Below are positions 47,346-58,317 of a stretch of DNA of 64,000 bases, in pieces. Source of the stretch: Garcia nutans (Eukaryota; Streptophyta; Magnoliopsida; Malpighiales; Euphorbiaceae). The position numbers were made by a program, and so were the translations under genes. Where the stretch lies: NCBI GenBank assembly GCA_947685225.1, contig CANTUV010000062.1, positions 10,746,501 to 10,810,500 on the forward strand. Reading direction: 5' to 3'. The first letter of the stretch is position 1, and every line of letters starts with the position of its first letter. Under the pieces are notes generated by a model. That model did no database searches. It worked only from the letters and a program-made list of their open reading frames with translations, and had not been told where the DNA came from.

Positions 47346-48660
47346 TATGCTAGGTTGCTAGATTTTCCGATTAAATTGCGGTATTGATTATTGTTTTGAT
47401 TCTAAAAAATTAATTCGGTGATTGTAATTTTCTAGAATTAATTTGGAATCGATTTTAGTAATCTGAAATCAATTTTGGTTTGATTTGATTTTTTGGTTAA
47501 TTAATCAGTTTAATTAATTAAAAAAAATTTGGAAACTGTTCTTAAGTATAATATTTTCAAGTATTAGAATTTAAAACTTTTAGTCTATAGAATAGGGACA
47601 CTGTTATAATTATTTTATGATGATAATATATTTTATGTGAACATGCCGTGTAATATTTATTTTAACAGTTAGCATAGGGACTTGTTTAAAAAAAAAATAA
47701 AAATATGATGATGATTAATTACGGTGTCTATGCTAATGCTGACAATCATGATATAAATGGTCTTTTAACATCATAATATTTTCAGTTACTGACAATCATG
47801 AGGGCCCATCATAATATTTATGATTAAACTATGGGGTCTCCAGTTACTGACAATCATGAGGGCTCATCATTAATTCAATTTTTAATCATGGGGTCTCAAA
47901 ACTAAAAATATTATGATGATTAATTACGGTGTATGAAAAAAAAAATATTATATCCATATGCTACATAAATGTTAGGGCTGAATTAATGGATCGATTGCTC
48001 AGTTAGTAGCTATTGATTGGATTTTGGGAGTAAAGGCTGTTAGAATTTTTTTTAAATTAATTAAAGTTTATTTTTTATTTTCATTGTAATATTTATTTTA
48101 ATTAGTTTGAGAATTTTATTAAATTTAAATTTAATTAATATAAATATTGCAATCCATTTATTTTAATTGAGAATTTATTAAATTGAGTTTAAATTTTGGT
48201 ATTTTAGTCCTGATTGTGTCTAATATTTTTAATAATAAATTAATTGAAGCAAAAAGTTACCAAAGTGACCTCTATTGTATAAATTAATTTATTTGGGATA
48301 TTAGAGAGGTGTATTAAAATTCATTGCGGATAGTATACCGGCCCAAAGGAAGGTTGCTATCTGGCTGAATTGAGAATACATTGCGGTAATAAATATGTGA
48401 TAATTATTATGTGTTCATCCATGTGGATAATAAATCGACCCAAAGGGAGGTTTATTATTTGACAGGACTGAATTGTCAATATTTGATTACTGCGTTGAGA
48501 TACCAATTATAGTTAATATTTTTATATCCAAAGATGAGAATATTAATGTTGTGTCCAGTATCTTGTTTCCAATATTTGAACTCTACTTCTGTGATTTGTT
48601 TCAATTTTTGTGGATTGTGAGCTTATGTCATTTATTTATTATTTATTTTCTCTGAATTCA
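47346..48660 (+). other. Leader region of the copia, no gag frame
   Basis: Gag would be expected here, but no frame longer than about 60 codons exists and none resembles gag or a CCHC knuckle. Contains copies of ctgacaatcatgagggctcatcat at about 47737-47885. About 1.3 kb of AT-rich sequence separates the primer site from protease. Confidence 0.6.
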
Positions 48661-49092
48661 GCTAGCATGCCGTGTAATCCCAACTTTGTCCCTATGAATG
48701 AAAATACTAATAATAAGACTGCTGATAAGGGAAAATATTTGGTTTTAGTCTGTTCTGAAGTTAATTTAACTTCGGTACCTAGAAACACTTGGTGGATAGA
48801 TTCTGGTGCTACTAGTCACATAAGTGTTTTAATGCAGGGTTGTCTGAGTTACCGAAAGCCAACTGACGGTGAAAGATACGTCTATATGGGAACTGGCGAA
48901 CCGGTAGAAGTAGAGGCGATAGGATATTTTAGATTGCGTTTAAGAACTGGAAATTTTTTGGATCTAGTAGATACTTTTGTTATTCCGTCTTTTAGGCAGA
49001 ATTTAATTTCTGTTTTCCATTTGGACAAATCTGGTTTTACTTGTTCATTTGGAAACAATAAAGTTACTTATCTATGGATTCAAAAATTTTAG
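48610..49092 (+). CDS. Copia protease ORF
   Basis: An aspartic protease fold of copia type: TWWIDSGATSHIS (catalytic DSG at residues 64-66), then YVYMGTGEPVEVEAIGYFRL and FVIPSFRQNLISVFHLDKSG, the usual strand order. The first likely Met of the element protein is residue 20 (48667). It ends at a TAG at 49090-49092. The continuing sequence (SKILGAGFLYALHNLYML) is in another frame, so a one-base frameshift near 49070-49076 separates protease from integrase. Confidence 0.85.
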   Translation: MDCELMSFIYYLFSLNSASMPCNPNFVPMNENTNNKTADKGKYLVLVCSEVNLTSVPRNTWWIDSGATSHISVLMQGCLSYRKPTDGERYVYMGTGEPVEVEAIGYFRLRLRTGNFLDLVDTFVIPSFRQNLISVFHLDKSGFTCSFGNNKVTYLWIQKF

Positions 49093-51989
49093 GTGCTGGT
49101 TTTTTGTATGCACTTCATAATCTATATATGTTAGATATCGATGCCTCTTATAATGAGACCCTGCAAGTTAGTACTATAGGTACCAAAAGGAAGCTGAATA
49201 TGGATAACTCAGCTGCTCTATGGCACAGACGTTTGGGTCACATATCCAAATCTAGAATAGAGCGTCTTGTGTCAGATGGTATCATAAATACACTTGATTT
49301 CACAGATTTGGACTCCTGTGTTGAGTGTATTAAAGGTAAACAGACTAAACAAAAGAGATTAGGTGCCAATAGGTCATCAAACGTCTTAGAGTTGATACAT
49401 ACGGACATCCGTGGCCCATTCCCTACAGTAACTAGGAATGGTCAAAGATATTTTATATCATTCATAGACGATTACTCACGTTATGGGTACCTATATCTCA
49501 TTCATGAGAAATCTGAGTCTCTAGACGTTTTCAAATCTTATAAGGCCGAAGTTGAAAATCAACTCGGAAAGAAGATTAAATCTGTTAAATCTGACCGTGG
49601 AGGTGAGTACTATGGCAGATATGACGGTTCAGGTGAACAACGTCCAGGGCCATTTGCTATTTTCCTGCAGGACTGTGGTATAGTCCCTCAATACACAATG
49701 CCTGGTACACCTAGCATGAATGGTGTATCTGAGAGACGTAACAGGACTCTTATGGATATGGTTAGAAGTATGATTAGTCATTTTTCTTTACCTGAGTCTC
49801 TGTGGGGGGAAGCATTAAAAACAGCAGTCTATCTTCTTAACAGAGTACCAACTAAAGCAGCTGTAAAGACACCTTATGAGCTTTGGACTGGACGCAAGCC
49901 TAGTCTAAAGCACCTTCATGTTTGGGGATGTCCTGCTGAGGCTAGGCCTTATAGGCCTAATGAGACAAAATTGGACTCCAAAACTGTTAGTAGCTACTTT
50001 GTTAGTTATTCTGAGCGATCTCGGGGTTTTAAGTTTTATAATCCTACTTCTAGATCTATTTTTGAGACGGGAATTGCAACATTCTTTGAGGATGTTGAGT
50101 TTGGGGGGAGAAATAAGGTTAGAAACATTATTTTTGAGGAGGGATCGAGTCAAGAACACTCAGTGTCGATTCCTATCTTTGCTCCTGGGACTGTTCAGGT
50201 TTCTAGAATTGTTAATATCCCAGAAGCAATTCCGGATCCAATACAAGACAATGTTGATCAACTTCCCCATCAAGATGAAGAAGTTGTTCTTCCTCAAGTA
50301 CAAGCTCAACAACCTCAAGAATTTGAGCTAGAACCTGTGCCTTTAAGAAGGTCCACTAGAGAGAGAAGAAATGCTATTCCGGATGACTATGTAGTATATC
50401 TTCAGGAACATGAGGACACTGTAGACATGGTGGAAGATGATCCTATCAGCTTTCATCATGCCATGCAAGATTCCAACTCTCAGAAGTGGATTGAGGCAAT
50501 GGGTGAAGAATTTAAGTCAATGCAAGACAATCAAGTTTGGGATCTTGTTCCATTACCTGAAGGAAAGAAACTCATTGGTTGCAAATGGATATTTAAAACC
50601 AAGAGGGATTCTAAAGGTAATGTGGAAAGATATAAGGCTCATTGTGTAGCTAAAGGCTTCACTCAGAAAGAAGGGATTGACTATAAAGAGACCTTCTCTC
50701 CGGTTTCATCGAATGACTCTTTTAGGACAATCATGGCTCTAGTTGCACATTTTGATCTTGAGTTACATCAAATGGATGTAAAGACTGCATTTCTCAATGG
50801 AGACATTGATGAAACCATCTATATGGTGCAGCCAGAAAACTTTGTGTCTGGAGACCCAAAGCGACTGGTATGCAGATTAAAGAAATCCATTTATGGACTT
50901 AAGCAAGCTTCTCGTCAGTGGTACTTCAAGTTCCATGAAGTAGTTGTCTCTTTTGGTTTTGAGACAAATGCTGTGGAAGATTGTGTGTATCACAAGTTCA
51001 GTGGGAGTAGGTTTATCTTTTTGGTCTTATATGTGGATGACATATTGCTTGCTACTAACTGTAAGGACTTGCTGCACAAGACCAAAGTCTTTCTCTCAAA
51101 ATACTTTGAGATGAAAGATTTAGGTGAAGCTTCTTTTGTATTAGGGATTCAAATACATCGAGACCGTACTCGAGGTATTCTTGGATTATCACAAAAGGGC
51201 TATATTGAGAAAGTGCTCAAGAGATTTAGTATGCACAATAGTAGACCAATTGATACCCCAGTTGCTAAAGGAGATAAATTCAGTCTTGATCAGTGTCCAA
51301 AGGGTGAACTTGAGATTCAGGAGATGCAGAAGATTCCTTATGTGTCAGTAGTTGGGAGTCTGATGTATGCTCAAGTTTGCACTCGTCCAGATATTTCATT
51401 CATAGTTGGCATGTTAGGGAGATATCTCAGCAATCCAGGAATGGATCATTGGAAAGCAGCCAAAAAAGTCTTGAGGTATCTTCAGAGAACTAAGGGACAT
51501 ATGCTCACATACAGGCGATCAGATCAGCTTGAGATCATTGGGTATACTGATTCTGATTTCGCGGGATGCCAAGACAATCGGAAATCCACATCAGGCTACA
51601 TATATCTCTTGGCTGGCGGTGCTATTTCTTGGAAGAGTGTGAAACAAACTCTAGTAGCTACCTCCACCATGGAAGCAGAATTTGTAGCAAGTTATGAGGC
51701 ATCCAATCAGGCAATCTGGCTGAGGAACTTTGTCACAGGGTTGCGCATTGTGAATGGCATTGAAAGACCATTAAAGTTATACTGTGATAATAACTCAGCG
51801 GTTTTATTCTCCAACAACAACAGAAGCTCTTCTCGATCGAGACACATTGAGATAAAGTTTCTGGCTGTGAGGGAGAGAGTACAGAGTGGACAGATATCCA
51901 TAGAGCATATTGGAACGAACTCCATGATTGCGGATCCGCTTACTAAGGCTGTGATACCGAAAGTTTTTATGAGCACACTGCTCGTATGA
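49074..51989 (+). CDS. Copia integrase - reverse transcriptase - RNase H polyprotein
   Basis: 971 codons open. GAG-pre-integrase HHCC motif (HRRLGH at 51-56, C82, C85). Integrase with HTD111, KSD174 and NGVSE220 as the acidic triad. RT from about 490: CKWIFKTKRDSKGNVERYKA, MDVKTAFLNGD, CRLKKSIYGLKQASRQWY, and the catalytic YVDD at 653-656. RNase H: YTDSDFAGCQDNRKSTSGY, STMEAEFVA and LYCDNNSAV. The C-terminus ends IADPLTKAVIPKVF and a few residues more. No internal stop, unlike the protease junction. Without gag the element could move only with help from a relative. Ty1/copia is certain; the lineage is not assigned. Confidence 0.95.
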   Translation: MDSKILGAGFLYALHNLYMLDIDASYNETLQVSTIGTKRKLNMDNSAALWHRRLGHISKSRIERLVSDGIINTLDFTDLDSCVECIKGKQTKQKRLGANRSSNVLELIHTDIRGPFPTVTRNGQRYFISFIDDYSRYGYLYLIHEKSESLDVFKSYKAEVENQLGKKIKSVKSDRGGEYYGRYDGSGEQRPGPFAIFLQDCGIVPQYTMPGTPSMNGVSERRNRTLMDMVRSMISHFSLPESLWGEALKTAVYLLNRVPTKAAVKTPYELWTGRKPSLKHLHVWGCPAEARPYRPNETKLDSKTVSSYFVSYSERSRGFKFYNPTSRSIFETGIATFFEDVEFGGRNKVRNIIFEEGSSQEHSVSIPIFAPGTVQVSRIVNIPEAIPDPIQDNVDQLPHQDEEVVLPQVQAQQPQEFELEPVPLRRSTRERRNAIPDDYVVYLQEHEDTVDMVEDDPISFHHAMQDSNSQKWIEAMGEEFKSMQDNQVWDLVPLPEGKKLIGCKWIFKTKRDSKGNVERYKAHCVAKGFTQKEGIDYKETFSPVSSNDSFRTIMALVAHFDLELHQMDVKTAFLNGDIDETIYMVQPENFVSGDPKRLVCRLKKSIYGLKQASRQWYFKFHEVVVSFGFETNAVEDCVYHKFSGSRFIFLVLYVDDILLATNCKDLLHKTKVFLSKYFEMKDLGEASFVLGIQIHRDRTRGILGLSQKGYIEKVLKRFSMHNSRPIDTPVAKGDKFSLDQCPKGELEIQEMQKIPYVSVVGSLMYAQVCTRPDISFIVGMLGRYLSNPGMDHWKAAKKVLRYLQRTKGHMLTYRRSDQLEIIGYTDSDFAGCQDNRKSTSGYIYLLAGGAISWKSVKQTLVATSTMEAEFVASYEASNQAIWLRNFVTGLRIVNGIERPLKLYCDNNSAVLFSNNNRSSSRSRHIEIKFLAVRERVQSGQISIEHIGTNSMIADPLTKAVIPKVFMSTLLV

Positions 51990-52434
51990 GTGTCACATTA
52001 TTTGAGACTGATTAGTTTCAGTGGGAGTTTGTTTATTATGGTTACATTATATTTGTGTATGCTCTGTTTTGTAATGGATATATTTTGTTATGTACATTCA
52101 GTTTTTGCAGAAAATAAAGTATTTATTTTGTTACACTCTGTATTATTATTGATTGATCTCACTAAAGTATGACCAGTTGGAAACAGGCATGATTAGATCA
52201 CATTACATGTAGTTTCCATGCTACACTCATATTATTGATCTATGTCATTTGAGAGTATTGGTAATGTGATTGATGGTGGTTTGAGTCACGATGAATGTGG
52301 CGACTGACCCTTCAGTCCTTTATCGATATAATCAATGGACGAGATTGTTTGAGGCACCTTTAGTATGACTGCTTTTATGAGCTCATTAAGGTATATACAT
52401 TTATATTTAATATATGTTAGTCCAAGTGGGAGAT
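51990..52434 (+). other. Copia 3' untranslated region and polypurine tract
   Basis: Non-coding between the pol stop and the 3' LTR; polypurine tract aagtgggaga at 52424-52433. Confidence 0.8.
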
Positions 52435-52920
52435 TGTTAGAATTAATTTTATATTGATAAAATTAATCCTCTAATAATCATAAGTATGAGCTAAATATAT
52501 TTAAATATTAAATATGTATTGTAGTCAAATTAAGATAATCAATTAAAGTTTTGATCTAATTAGGATTGTTGACTATTGAGGTGTCCTACTCGTAATAAGA
52601 TTATAAGTGTAGAGACCGATAAGAATTTCTGTTTTGTTGAAAGACCAAAATAGAAATCATCATGATCAGTTATAAATAAGGGGTCGTGGTCTCCAGAGGA
52701 ACATAACAATTTTGAGAGAACATTACGTTCCTTCAGTAGTGCTTCCGCTAAACTTAAAGTGTGTATCTCCTGGAAGGCGACAAACTCCAAAATCGTCTTC
52801 AGCTTCAACATACGATGATGTCAGGTATGCAATTTAGCCCTTTATAATTTAATTTGAATAATATAGTAATCTATACATAATTTAAGTTTTAGAGGGAATC
52901 AAATTTTCTCCGCCTTTTCA
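52435..52920 (+). repeat. 3' LTR of the GH17-inserted copia
   Basis: 486 bp, about 95% identical to the 5' LTR, followed by TTAAT (52921-52925). Confidence 0.97.
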
Positions 52921-52925
52921 TTAAT

Positions 52926-53060
52926 GGGCAGTGGTATTCAAGTTATGGTTGGTATACCCAATGAGATGTTGGCTTCTATTAGCTCTTCTGTTGCTGCTTC
53001 TGATTTGTGGATTCGACAGAATGTTTCCAGATATATGGTTAAAGGTGGTGCTGATATCAG
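52926..53060 (+). pseudogene. GH17 exon 1, 3' part
   Basis: Continues the host frame after the target duplication: GSGIQVMVGIPNEMLASISS, then ASDLWIRQNVSRYM and GGADIR, a normal GH17 block. Ends at the GT donor 53061. Confidence 0.88.
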
Positions 53061-54595
53061 GTTCTTCTCTCTCTCTTCCCCTGCCTCCCCCGACCATCTG
53101 TTTTGCTTGTTTTTCCGAAATCTTATTCTTTTTCAACTGGGATTTGCTGTTGGTTCACTTTGATTGCTGAAAAGTGTTAGGAAATGTAGATACATTTTCG
53201 ATCTAGCTATTTGTATTCGTGTTTTTGTTTTGTCAGTAGAAAATTAGTTTATTTGATTCTAATGGGTACTTATGAATTAGGTGGGAGAGGTAACAATTAG
53301 GGCCGATAGATGGTGTTGATACTTTCATTGTGTGTATTTATTATGTGTGAGAATTCAGGGATTAGATTTCTAGTTCGCACCAAAAATTATTGACAATTTT
53401 GGGAAATATGTTGAATTTATGAATTAGTGTACTAAAATCTCTAAGATAAATCTGAGAGTGCAGAAGCACTTAAATATGCTAGATCAAGCACAAGTTATTT
53501 CTTCTTCTTCTTCTTCTTCTTCTTCTTTTTTGAAATTTTTGTTTCTGGTATATCAATGATTCCAAGTGCTCCTTGTATAAGTTTTTCAGATGATGTGTAC
53601 TGTTTTTGCAGATGTCTCTTGAGTAGTTTGGTCAATGAGGTTACAATTAGGATAATTTGCGGACACTTGTCCTTTTGCTTGTTTAATCTTAAGACCAAGG
53701 GAAATAGCTTTTTATGTGCACAAAGAAGTTTTTTTGGGCGATTGGAAATCAATGATTTTGTTAACAAGCTTTATTTTTTATTTTTTTGTTTTTTAATATT
53801 TCCTCCGTTTGAATTTCTATTAGTCCTATGCAGCTGAGGTTTGTCCTACTTCCTCAACAACTAATTGTCTTGTCTATGAAAGCTGTTGGTTTCTATGCGG
53901 AATTCCTAGGCCAGATAGCAAGCTCCTTCTCCTAGGATAGACAGCATTGCTCGTCTGATGGTATATGGCGTCTGCTTATCCTTAATAATAAGTTGTTTCA
54001 TCAAAATAATGTCTAACTACTAAAGAGTATCATTGTTTTTGTGTGTGCATGTGTATGAGAGAGAGAGATATATAGGGTGGAGCGAGCAAGTCTTTGTTGG
54101 TTGCATTTGTGTATGCTTTCCTGTTAACGTAGTTATGTGTTTGAGAAATAATAGGTGCCATTGCTGGTGTCCATACGTGTGGACAAGAGAGATTTTCATT
54201 GTGTTAGATATTTCCACTCTCTAGGCTAAATTGTTCGATCAAAGCTGTAAATGAAGGGGTGATTGGGTTACAAATGCCACATCAAAAGCAATAGAAGTTT
54301 AAGTGGGTGCATTTAAGATTAGGTTCATATTTGCACGATACAATTGTGGAGTCTTGTTTTTGTAGTCTTGTGGTTAATATGGCAAATAGGTGAATTAGAG
54401 TGCCTCGATAAGAATTTACAGTTCACTTTGCAAGGCCATCAACTAATGGCCGTTTTTGTTCAAGTACCGATGTTTAATTATGCTTGATAAGATCTCTGAT
54501 TACTGCATTTGTAAAATTTGAAATGTGCAATAACATTCTACATGATCTGGATTTTGCAGTTCCACACTTATTTATTTCTTACCACACAATGGCAG
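53061..54595 (+). other. GH17 intron
   Basis: 1535 bp, begins GTTCTT and ends GGCAG. Contains a (CTT)n tract at about 53500-53528. ORFs here (for example minus 53495-53767) are not genes. Confidence 0.8.
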
Positions 54596-55675
54596 GTATA
54601 TAGCTGTAGGAAATGAGCCATTCCTCTCAAGTTACTCTGGTCAATTTCAATCCTATGTATACCCTGCCCTGGTCAATATACAGCAGTCTTTGGCTAAAGC
54701 AAATCTTGCTGGCTATGTGAAGCCAGTGGTCCCTTGCAATGCTGATGCATATGAATCCTCCCTCCCTTCTCAAGGAGCATTCCGGCCTGAATTGACAGAA
54801 ATTATGACTCAAATTGTTTCTTTCCTTAACTCAAATGGGTCACCTTTTGTTGTCATTATTTACCCATTTCTTAGCCTTTATGGGAGCACAGATTTCCCTC
54901 AAGATTATGCATTCTTTGGAGGGAGTACCCATCCTGTTGCAGATGGGCCTAATGTTTACTACAATGCATTTGATGGGAATTTTGACACTTTAGTTGCGGC
55001 CCTTAGCAAACTTGGATATGGTCAGATGCCTATAGTTATTGGGGAGGTGGGTTGGCCTTCTGATGGAGCCATCGGTGCAAATCTCTCTGCAGCAAGGGCT
55101 TTCAATCAAGGGCTCATAAATCATGTTTTAAATAATCAAGGCACCCCTCTGAGGCCAGGTGTTCCTTCCATGGATATTTATCTTTTCAGCCTACTTGATG
55201 AAGGGGCAAAGCCTGCACTGCCAGGAAACTTTGAGAGGCACTGGGGAATTTTCTCCTTTGATGGCCAGGCTAAATATCCACTGAACCTTGGTTTGGGCAG
55301 AAGTTATTGAAGAATGCAAGAAATGTTGAGTATCTCCCATCTAGATGGTGTGTAGCGGACCCTACGAAAGATCTGTCTAATGTTGCAAACCACATAAGAA
55401 GCGTATGCAGTGTTGCAGATTGCACAACACTAAATTATGGGGGATCATGTAATGGAATCGGAGCAAAGGGAAATATCTCTTACGCATTCAACAGTTACTA
55501 TCAACTTCAGAATCAGAATGCTCAAAGCTGCAATTTTGATGGACTTGGTATGGTCACATTCCTAGACCCATCACTAGGTGATTGCAGGTTTCTTGTTAGA
55601 GTTACTGATACTAGTTCTTCTTCAGCTTTTAGACCATACCACAGATGGATTATAAAATGGATTTTGATGGGGTAG
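54596..55675 (+). pseudogene. GH17 exon 2 with frameshift and X8 domain
   Basis: From YIAVGNEPFLSSYSGQFQSY to the GH17 C-terminus (HWGIFSFDGQAKYPLNLG), then a frameshift near 55296-55301 and the X8 domain in the alternate frame, with the cysteines expected for CBM43 (WCVA, VCSVADC, GGSC, AQSCNF, DC). Ends IKWILMG with no clear GPI signal. Confidence 0.88.
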
Positions 55676-57019
55676 TGGACGTGGGTCTTTGTAATGTGAA
55701 AAAAAAAAAAGTTTCCTTAAAGTGGGTTTTTTCAGGGTTCCTCTTTAGAAACTACTAGTCTTATACATTAGTGAGAATACTACAGTAATATGGATATTTA
55801 TTCAAAATGATTGCAGGTTATATTGTTTTATGTGATAGTATCACGCAGGAAATATTATAAACTCATATTTATTGGATCATCCTATCTAGAAATCAAATTG
55901 ATCTTTATATGTTTGCTCTTTTAAAGTTTTAAGAAGTGGAGATCAAATCACAGTAGAAATCAACTATTGAGTTTTTAAGATATTAATATCATTTCTAGAA
56001 CTATATGGTTGTGAATTTGAACTCTAGTCGAAGCTTAATCAACAGAAAAAAAAAAAGGGATAAAGCTGTGATCCTGATCCAGAGTTTCTGATGGGATTTA
56101 ATCATCTCAAAGATAATAGTTTATTTTCCAGTTAGAAATCTTGCATTACATGTACATTAAAAGGTGCATGCTTTACTGTTGATTACAAGTCCAGAAACCT
56201 CTAAAAATTTAAAGAATAGTAAGCCTTGTGTAAGCTAAAATATTTGCACTTACAAATTTGTGTTGGTTTTGGCAGCAACAAAAGGGCATTTTCTACACGG
56301 CGTCTAATGAGTGTTCATTGTTTACCGGCAGCGATTTTGGCATTAACTGTTGGTTTCTACGAGCAATACTGACTTCATTTCAATTATTGAAGACTTTATT
56401 ATTTTTAGCCTATTAATTAGAAGGAAAAGAAAATAATCTAATTTTCTGATTCTTTTTTAGAACCACAATTTTCTGATTTTACAATCATATTCAACATCAA
56501 CTATGAAATCTCAAAATATTTGGCTAGCATGACTTCCCAAAATTGAGATTTTCAGTCACTGTGTGACATGACATGGGATTGGGATAAGTTCTAGCCTTAG
56601 AAATTATACATACATACATACATACATACATACATAATTTATAATTACTATTAAAAATATATTATATTTTTAAGTTGATCCATTTATTGTATTTTAATTA
56701 TAATTATTAATTTTTCTTTCTTAATCAAAGACAAACTCTATTAAAGAACTAAGAAAAATTTTTGATACAATACGTACCAGTTGTAATTCAAATTCATACT
56801 TCGATAACGAACAATTTCGTTATAAATAAATATTCATATTAACCTCTCATATTAGACATGTCAACAATTAATTTTATATTTATAATTTATATAAATTGAT
56901 TCTTCCAATTTTTGTACAAATAATTATTTTGCCGATTTTACATTTCTTATTACGCAACGTTCACATGTAATATAATCCGGGCTATCACCTCTCTCTCATG
57001 TAATATAATCGGGGCTAAC

Positions 57020-57073
<54 letters not shown>

Positions 57074-57371
57074 ATGTCACTTTCTTAATATTTTCAGTTT
57101 TTTTTATCAGTAATGAAAACTCATTGACTTAAAGAGCAGAAACAGAAGTCTTGATGCTCTAAAGCTTAAAACACAAAACAAACAATATATTGCCCCTAGG
57201 TTTCACAAGCTTAAAACCCCTAAAATAAAACCCCTTACAAAGAAAATGCTTTGAGCAAGAGATTAGGCCTATCAAAGAAACAAGGACAATTAGGTGTGAT
57301 CATGGTTAGCCGTGAGAATAAAAAAATAGATCCATCAATTTTAATTTAGAGAAATTAAAATATAAATAAAC
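55676..57371. other. 3' flank of GH17 and spacer with microsatellites
   Basis: No gene. (ACAT)n at about 56608-56635 and a (CT)n tract of about 45 bp at 57021-57068. Confidence 0.4.
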
Positions 57372-57385
57372 GGTTAACCGATTAT
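57372..57385. repeat. LINE target-site duplication, left copy
   Basis: 14 bp ggttaaccgattat, identical to 58304-58317. Confidence 0.9.
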
Positions 57386-57436
57386 GCTATACTGGAAAAA
57401 AGATTCGCCACCCCACAAACATTTACAGTAAGCAGT

Positions 57437-57760
57437 TCAAGTATAATAGAGAATGAGTTGAGGCACTAACTTACAAAGCTTGCTTCGAAGGTTGTTTGAA
57501 GAGGTCTTAATGCACCATTTCATAAGCTCTCCACGTAGAGTTCTACTTTGATGATTTGGAAAACTAAGCAGAAAGGAACCATAATAATTCCATAGCTTTT
57601 TGACTGAAGCACACTGGTAAAAAAGATGATCATAGGAACCTGGACCATTGAAGCAAAATGGGCAATAAGAACCTGGGGAATTGCTATATCCGGCCATAAA
57701 TTTGCTAGACCCCTTCCCGACTTTGCAGATTTCTTGCCAATCCAAATTGGTGTTAATCAT
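57437..57760 (-). pseudogene. LINE zf-RVT fragment, inverted
   Basis: The minus-strand frame contains SYCPFCFNGPGSYDHLFYQC, the C-x2-C ... H-x4-C zinc-binding block, followed by ASVKKLWNYYGSF. Open for 107 codons. It belongs immediately upstream of RNase H in the intact LINE. Confidence 0.8.
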
Positions 57761-57764
57761 CCGA

Positions 57765-58144
57765 AGCCAAAACTTGTTTCTTGGAGGAAGCCGAATGTTG
57801 GTGCTATTAAACTTAACATTGATGCCTCATACACATCTTCTATGTCTTCTGGTGGAGCTATTCTAAGAGACTACAATGGGAATTTCTTATGTGCTACAGC
57901 TTTCCTATTGCAAGCCAAATGTTCCAATTCTGCGGAATTGAAGGCCATTCACTTTGGTGTAAAATGGGCAAAAGATATGGGCTATACAAGGATGGAAATC
58001 GAATCTGATGCTGCTCAAGTTCTTACTATTCTGGACAACACCTACAGCTATCACTTGCCTTTCTTTCAAGAGCTCAAGCAACTCCTTCATGGTTCTAGGC
58101 TTCGTAGCGTCTTCAGGAATGCAATAAAGCAGCTCATTTTTTAG
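57765..58144 (+). pseudogene. LINE RNase H fragment
   Basis: PKPKLVSWRKPNVGAIKLNI and DASYTS carry the first catalytic Asp; NSAELKAIHFGVKWAKDMGY the Glu; MEIESDAAQVL the next Asp. A one-base frameshift at about 58110-58125 changes the final block (REANKAAHFLAYYS in the other frame). Frame otherwise open. The upstream part of the same frame (57626-57760) lies across the inverted segment and is not part of the domain. Confidence 0.85.
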
Positions 58145-58303
58145 CTTACTATAGTTGAGTTAATTGTGTTACTAGAAATTTCAATTCTTTTATAACTCTG
58201 CCTAACTTTATTAAAGGCATTGTATTGACTGATTCCAGGACTTTGCCCTATTTCAGATATTAACTATATATATATATATTAACAAAATTCTTTAAAAAAA
58301 AAG

Positions 58304-58317
58304 GGTTAACCGATTAT
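58304..58317. repeat. LINE target-site duplication, right copy
   Basis: 14 bp ggttaaccgattat after the A run. Confidence 0.9.

Larger units (their letters stand above)
46844..52920 (+). mobile_element. Ty1/copia retrotransposon inserted in the GH17 gene, 6077 bp
   Basis: Two LTRs of exactly 486 bp (46844-47329 and 52435-52920), TG...CA ends, TTAAT duplication, primer-binding site tggtatcagagc at 47332-47343, and polypurine tract aagtgggaga at 52424-52433. The LTRs differ at about 24 of 486 positions (~5%), mostly transitions. The pol frame is open for 971 codons. The protease is one frameshift upstream and gag is absent. It lies in the same orientation as the host gene. With a commonly used plant rate of 1.3e-8 per site per year, 5% implies roughly two million years; that is an estimate only. 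Confidence 0.97.
46644..55675 (+). pseudogene. GH17 glucan endo-1,3-beta-glucosidase with X8 (CBM43) domain, split by a copia element
   Basis: GH17 enzymes cleave beta-1,3-glucan (callose) in the cell wall; the X8 domain binds it. Exon 1 starts at 46644 with a signal peptide (GYIAAFVLLVICSSFLMAES) and AIGVNW, is interrupted after 46843, and resumes at 52926. Discounting the element and one TTAAT copy, the frame reads straight across. A 1535 bp intron (53061-54595, GT...AG, phase 2) follows. Exon 2 has YIAVGNEPFL (acid/base Glu) and MPIVIGEVGWPSDGA (nucleophile Glu in the GH17 signature). A one-base deletion (or two-base insertion) near 55296-55301 creates a TGA at 55308. The X8 domain (WCVADPTKDL, then SVADCTTLNYGGSC) continues in another frame to 55675. 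GVNWRT has Arg for the usual Gly. Two independent disabling changes make a pseudogene likely. Confidence 0.9.
57386..58303 (+). mobile_element. Short L1-type LINE insertion with internal inversion
   Basis: 918 bp between 14 bp perfect duplications. The 3' part (about 57765-58303) is plus-strand RNase H, a short tail and an A run (58294-58302). The 5' part (57386 to about 57760) is the zf-RVT region on the minus strand. In a normal LINE both lie on the same strand with zf-RVT first, so the 5' part is inverted. This is the outcome of twin priming during target-primed reverse transcription. Confidence 0.85.
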
